From NCBI GenBank assembly GCA_910585655.1, contig CAJUFW010000167.1, forward strand, positions 1-7,438: a stretch of 7,438 nucleotides of DNA, given 5' to 3'. The notes below the pieces were generated by a model. That model did not search any database and was not told the origin of the DNA. It saw only the letters and a program-made list of their open reading frames with translations. The position numbers and the translations under genes are program-made. The stretch is from an uncultured Lachnospiraceae bacterium. GTDB lineage: Bacteria > Bacillota_A > Clostridia > Lachnospirales > Lachnospiraceae. Positions 6,240 through 7,438 of this stretch are shown here, piece after piece (the first letter of the stretch is position 1; each line of letters begins with the position of its first letter).

Positions 6240-6301
6240 CGTTTTATCATATAACATAATAAACAGGAAAAAACAGGTGAAACAATGGAGCGTCAACGAT
6301 T
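6231..6301. repeat. Long-spaced perfect inverted repeat bracketing the hflX/deacetylase junction
   Basis: AATCGTTGACG (6231-6241, overlapping the hflX stop) is the exact reverse complement of CGTCAACGATT (6291-6301, codons 3-6 of the deacetylase gene), with a 49-base AT-rich spacer. Pairing can extend outward by CACATA with TATGTG past a five-base bulge. The deacetylase RBS and start codon lie in the loop. It could be an RNA stem-loop, a pair of operator half-sites, or chance. Confidence 0.5.
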
Positions 6302-7151
6302 ACGTTATGTGCTGGGATACTGCGCCGCAATGATAATGATTGCTGCCATTTGGATACGAATGGAAACAGTACCGGATGCCTCTTTGGCAATGGAGCAGCC
6401 AGAGGAGTCGGTATCAGCCGGACAGTCAGAGGGAGGAAAAGTATCCCCGGCATATCAGGCTTTGTATCCCGATATGTATGTAGAAATAGAAGACGTGGAG
6501 ACAAGTGCAAAAGCTGCCAATGAGGAAATCCGAAGGCTGTATATGACTTTTGACGACGGACCGAGCGAGGTTACAAAAGAGGTAGTGGAGGCGCTGGAGA
6601 ATGCCGGCGCCAGGGCTGCCTTTTTTTTGATCGGCAATGAAATCACCAAGGAACGGGAGGAATTATTAAAAGAGATGTCCGAGGCAGGGCATATCCTGGG
6701 GATTCATACTTACAGCCATGATTATAAAAAAATATACGGCTCGGTAGAAAGCTATCTGGAGGATTTTCACCAGACCTATGAACGAATTTATGAGGTGACG
6801 GGAAAAAAGCCTGTTTACTTTCGCTTTCCCTGGGGAAGTATCAACTGCTACAACAAAGGGATCCGCCAGGAGTTAATCGAAGAGATGGAACGTCGGGGAT
6901 TCCAATACTTTGACTGGAACGTAAGTGCAGAGGATTCGGTAGGGAAGCCTTCGGAATATTCGGTTCTGCACAATGTAATTGATGATTTTCCAAAATACCG
7001 GAACGCGATTGTCTTAATGCACGACTCTAATACAAATCAGATTTCAGCCCGTATGCTGCCGCAGATTTTACAGACTGCCAGGGAAAAAGGCTATGAGTTT
7101 GGGACGATTGACGAACTGGAAAAGCCGTATCATTGGCCGAATTCATATTGA
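6285..7151 (+). CDS. Membrane-anchored polysaccharide (peptidoglycan) deacetylase, NodB domain
   Basis: A 288-residue carbohydrate esterase family 4 protein. An N-terminal hydrophobic helix (about 8-24) acts as a membrane anchor or uncleaved signal, followed by a low-complexity linker (about 30-80) that should place the enzyme outside the cell. The NodB domain has all five motifs: TFDDGPS (88-94, catalytic base Asp90 and metal ligand Asp91), HTYSH (141-145, metal ligands His141/His145), RFPWGS (180-185), DWNVSAED (210-217) and LMHD (244-247, catalytic His246). It is therefore expected to be an active, metal-dependent de-N-acetylase. Family knowledge: related enzymes act on peptidoglycan N-acetylglucosamine (PgdA, lysozyme resistance) or N-acetylmuramic acid (PdaA). 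The substrate here is not determined. ATG 6285 has a weak site, AGGTGA at 6275-6280, four bases upstream. It is 45 bases from hflX. Confidence 0.93.
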   Translation: MERQRLRYVLGYCAAMIMIAAIWIRMETVPDASLAMEQPEESVSAGQSEGGKVSPAYQALYPDMYVEIEDVETSAKAANEEIRRLYMTFDDGPSEVTKEVVEALENAGARAAFFLIGNEITKEREELLKEMSEAGHILGIHTYSHDYKKIYGSVESYLEDFHQTYERIYEVTGKKPVYFRFPWGSINCYNKGIRQELIEEMERRGFQYFDWNVSAEDSVGKPSEYSVLHNVIDDFPKYRNAIVLMHDSNTNQISARMLPQILQTAREKGYEFGTIDELEKPYHWPNSY

Positions 7152-7176
7152 CGTGTACAGGTTGGAGTGATAAACT
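7148..7176 (+). promoter_or_regulatory. Candidate sigma-A promoter for ilvE with extended -10
   Basis: TTGACG (7148-7153, five of six -35 bases, overlapping the deacetylase stop codon) is followed after exactly 17 bases by TAAACT (7171-7176, four of six). TG at 7168-7169 gives an extended TGn element. Transcription would start near 7183, immediately at the hairpin that follows. The -10 is only moderate. Confidence 0.45.
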
Positions 7177-7207
7177 AAAAAAAGCGAGGCAAAAGCTTCG
7201 ATTTTTT
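7177..7207 (+). terminator. Terminator-like hairpin between deacetylase and ilvE
   Basis: CGAGGC (7185-7190) pairs with GCTTCG (7195-7200) around an AAAA loop, including one G-U pair. It is flanked by A7 (7177-7183) and T6 (7202-7207), which could extend the stem past one G/A mismatch. The U-run after a GC-containing stem is the usual form of an intrinsic terminator, and the upstream A-run would allow it to work on both strands. The stem is short, so efficiency may be modest. Confidence 0.6.
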
Positions 7208-7241
7208 GGAGTATACAAGATACAAAAGGAGGTTATATCAG

Positions 7242-7438
7242 ATGGAGAAAAAGGAACTGGACTGGGAAAACATTGGCTTTGCCTATCGTAAAACCGATAT
7301 GCGTTATGTAGCAAATTACCGGGGCGGAGCATGGGAGGAAGGTGTGCTGACTGCAGACGATACCATTACGATGAGCGAGTGCGCCGGAGTGCTGCAGTAT
7401 GCGCAGACTTGTTTTGAAGGGCAGATCGGAAGAGCACA
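7242..7438 (+). CDS. ilvE: Branched-chain amino acid aminotransferase, N-terminal part (3' truncated)
   Basis: The first 60 codons (7242-7422) encode an N-terminus I recognise as the Clostridia/Lachnospiraceae type of class IV PLP-dependent branched-chain aminotransferase: LDWENIGFAYRKTDMRYV (residues 6-23) and LQYAQTCFEG (51-60). The enzyme interconverts Leu, Ile and Val with their 2-oxo acids using glutamate/2-oxoglutarate, in the cytoplasm; the PLP lysine lies beyond the window. ATG 7242 has AGGAGG at 7227-7232, nine bases upstream. The family normally continues CFEGLKAY, but here the reading becomes CFEGQIGRA exactly where an Illumina adapter sequence begins. The real coding sequence therefore ends at 7422 and the last five codons are artefact. 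It probably forms its own transcription unit behind the promoter/terminator pair upstream. Confidence 0.9.
   Translation, partial: MEKKELDWENIGFAYRKTDMRYVANYRGGAWEEGVLTADDTITMSECAGVLQYAQTCFEGQIGRA
7423..7438 (+). other. Illumina TruSeq adapter remnant (assembly artefact)
   Basis: The final 16 bases, AGATCGGAAGAGCACA, are identical to the start of the standard Illumina TruSeq read-1 adapter. They replace the expected LKAY codons of ilvE. They should be trimmed and not read as genomic sequence. Confidence 0.93.

Noticed and set aside
6236..6262. TTGACG followed by AT-rich sequence as a promoter for the deacetylase gene
   Set aside because: The possible -10 boxes TATAAC (6250), CATAAT (6255) and TAATAA (6257) give spacers of 8, 13 and 15 bases, all short of the usual 17, so I did not call it.

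Overview
The window looks like chromosomal DNA of a Clostridia-type Bacillota, probably Lachnospiraceae. This is an inference from the gene families, the purine-rich AGGAGG-type ribosome binding sites, the mix of ATG/GTG/non-ATG starts, sigma-A-like promoters and tight co-directional packing. All genes are on the + strand and no stretch over 300 bases lacks a gene. There are no RNA genes, CRISPR arrays, insertion sequences or phage genes that I can see.

Bases 1-1055 hold the 3' end of a radical SAM gene of the putative DNA modification/repair type (TIGR03916-like) and, overlapping it by four bases, a complete TIGR03915/DUF4130-like gene. The two families are known to occur as a pair with a proposed but unproven DNA-repair role. 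The tail of the radical SAM protein carries QLSLF, an exact match to the consensus motif by which bacterial replication and repair proteins bind the DNA sliding clamp.

Bases 1085-3293 are a metal-homeostasis-like unit. A strong sigma-A promoter candidate (TTGATT, 17 bp, TATAAT) leads into two overlapping G3E (CobW/COG0523) GTPase genes. The first has the CxCC metal motif and a very large His/Cys-rich insert, partly built from a 66-bp tandem duplication. The second has lost CxCC and appears fused to a C-terminal domain like that of YcgQ (DUF1980/TIGR03943). The likely theme is zinc or other transition-metal allocation; the metal itself cannot be read from the sequence.

Bases 3323-6239 continue closely spaced with a small acidic protein of unknown function, a TPR-repeat lipoprotein and the ribosome-associated GTPase HflX. 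The start codon of hflX is problematic: the nearest ATG is out of frame next to a run of seven A. Bases 6285-7151 encode a membrane-anchored NodB-type polysaccharide deacetylase with all catalytic motifs. An 11-bp perfect inverted repeat brackets the hflX/deacetylase junction.

The window ends in the first 60 codons of a branched-chain aminotransferase (ilvE), behind a promoter candidate and a terminator-like hairpin. The last 16 bases (7423-7438) match the Illumina TruSeq adapter exactly and break a conserved protein motif, so they are almost certainly an assembly artefact and not genomic DNA.
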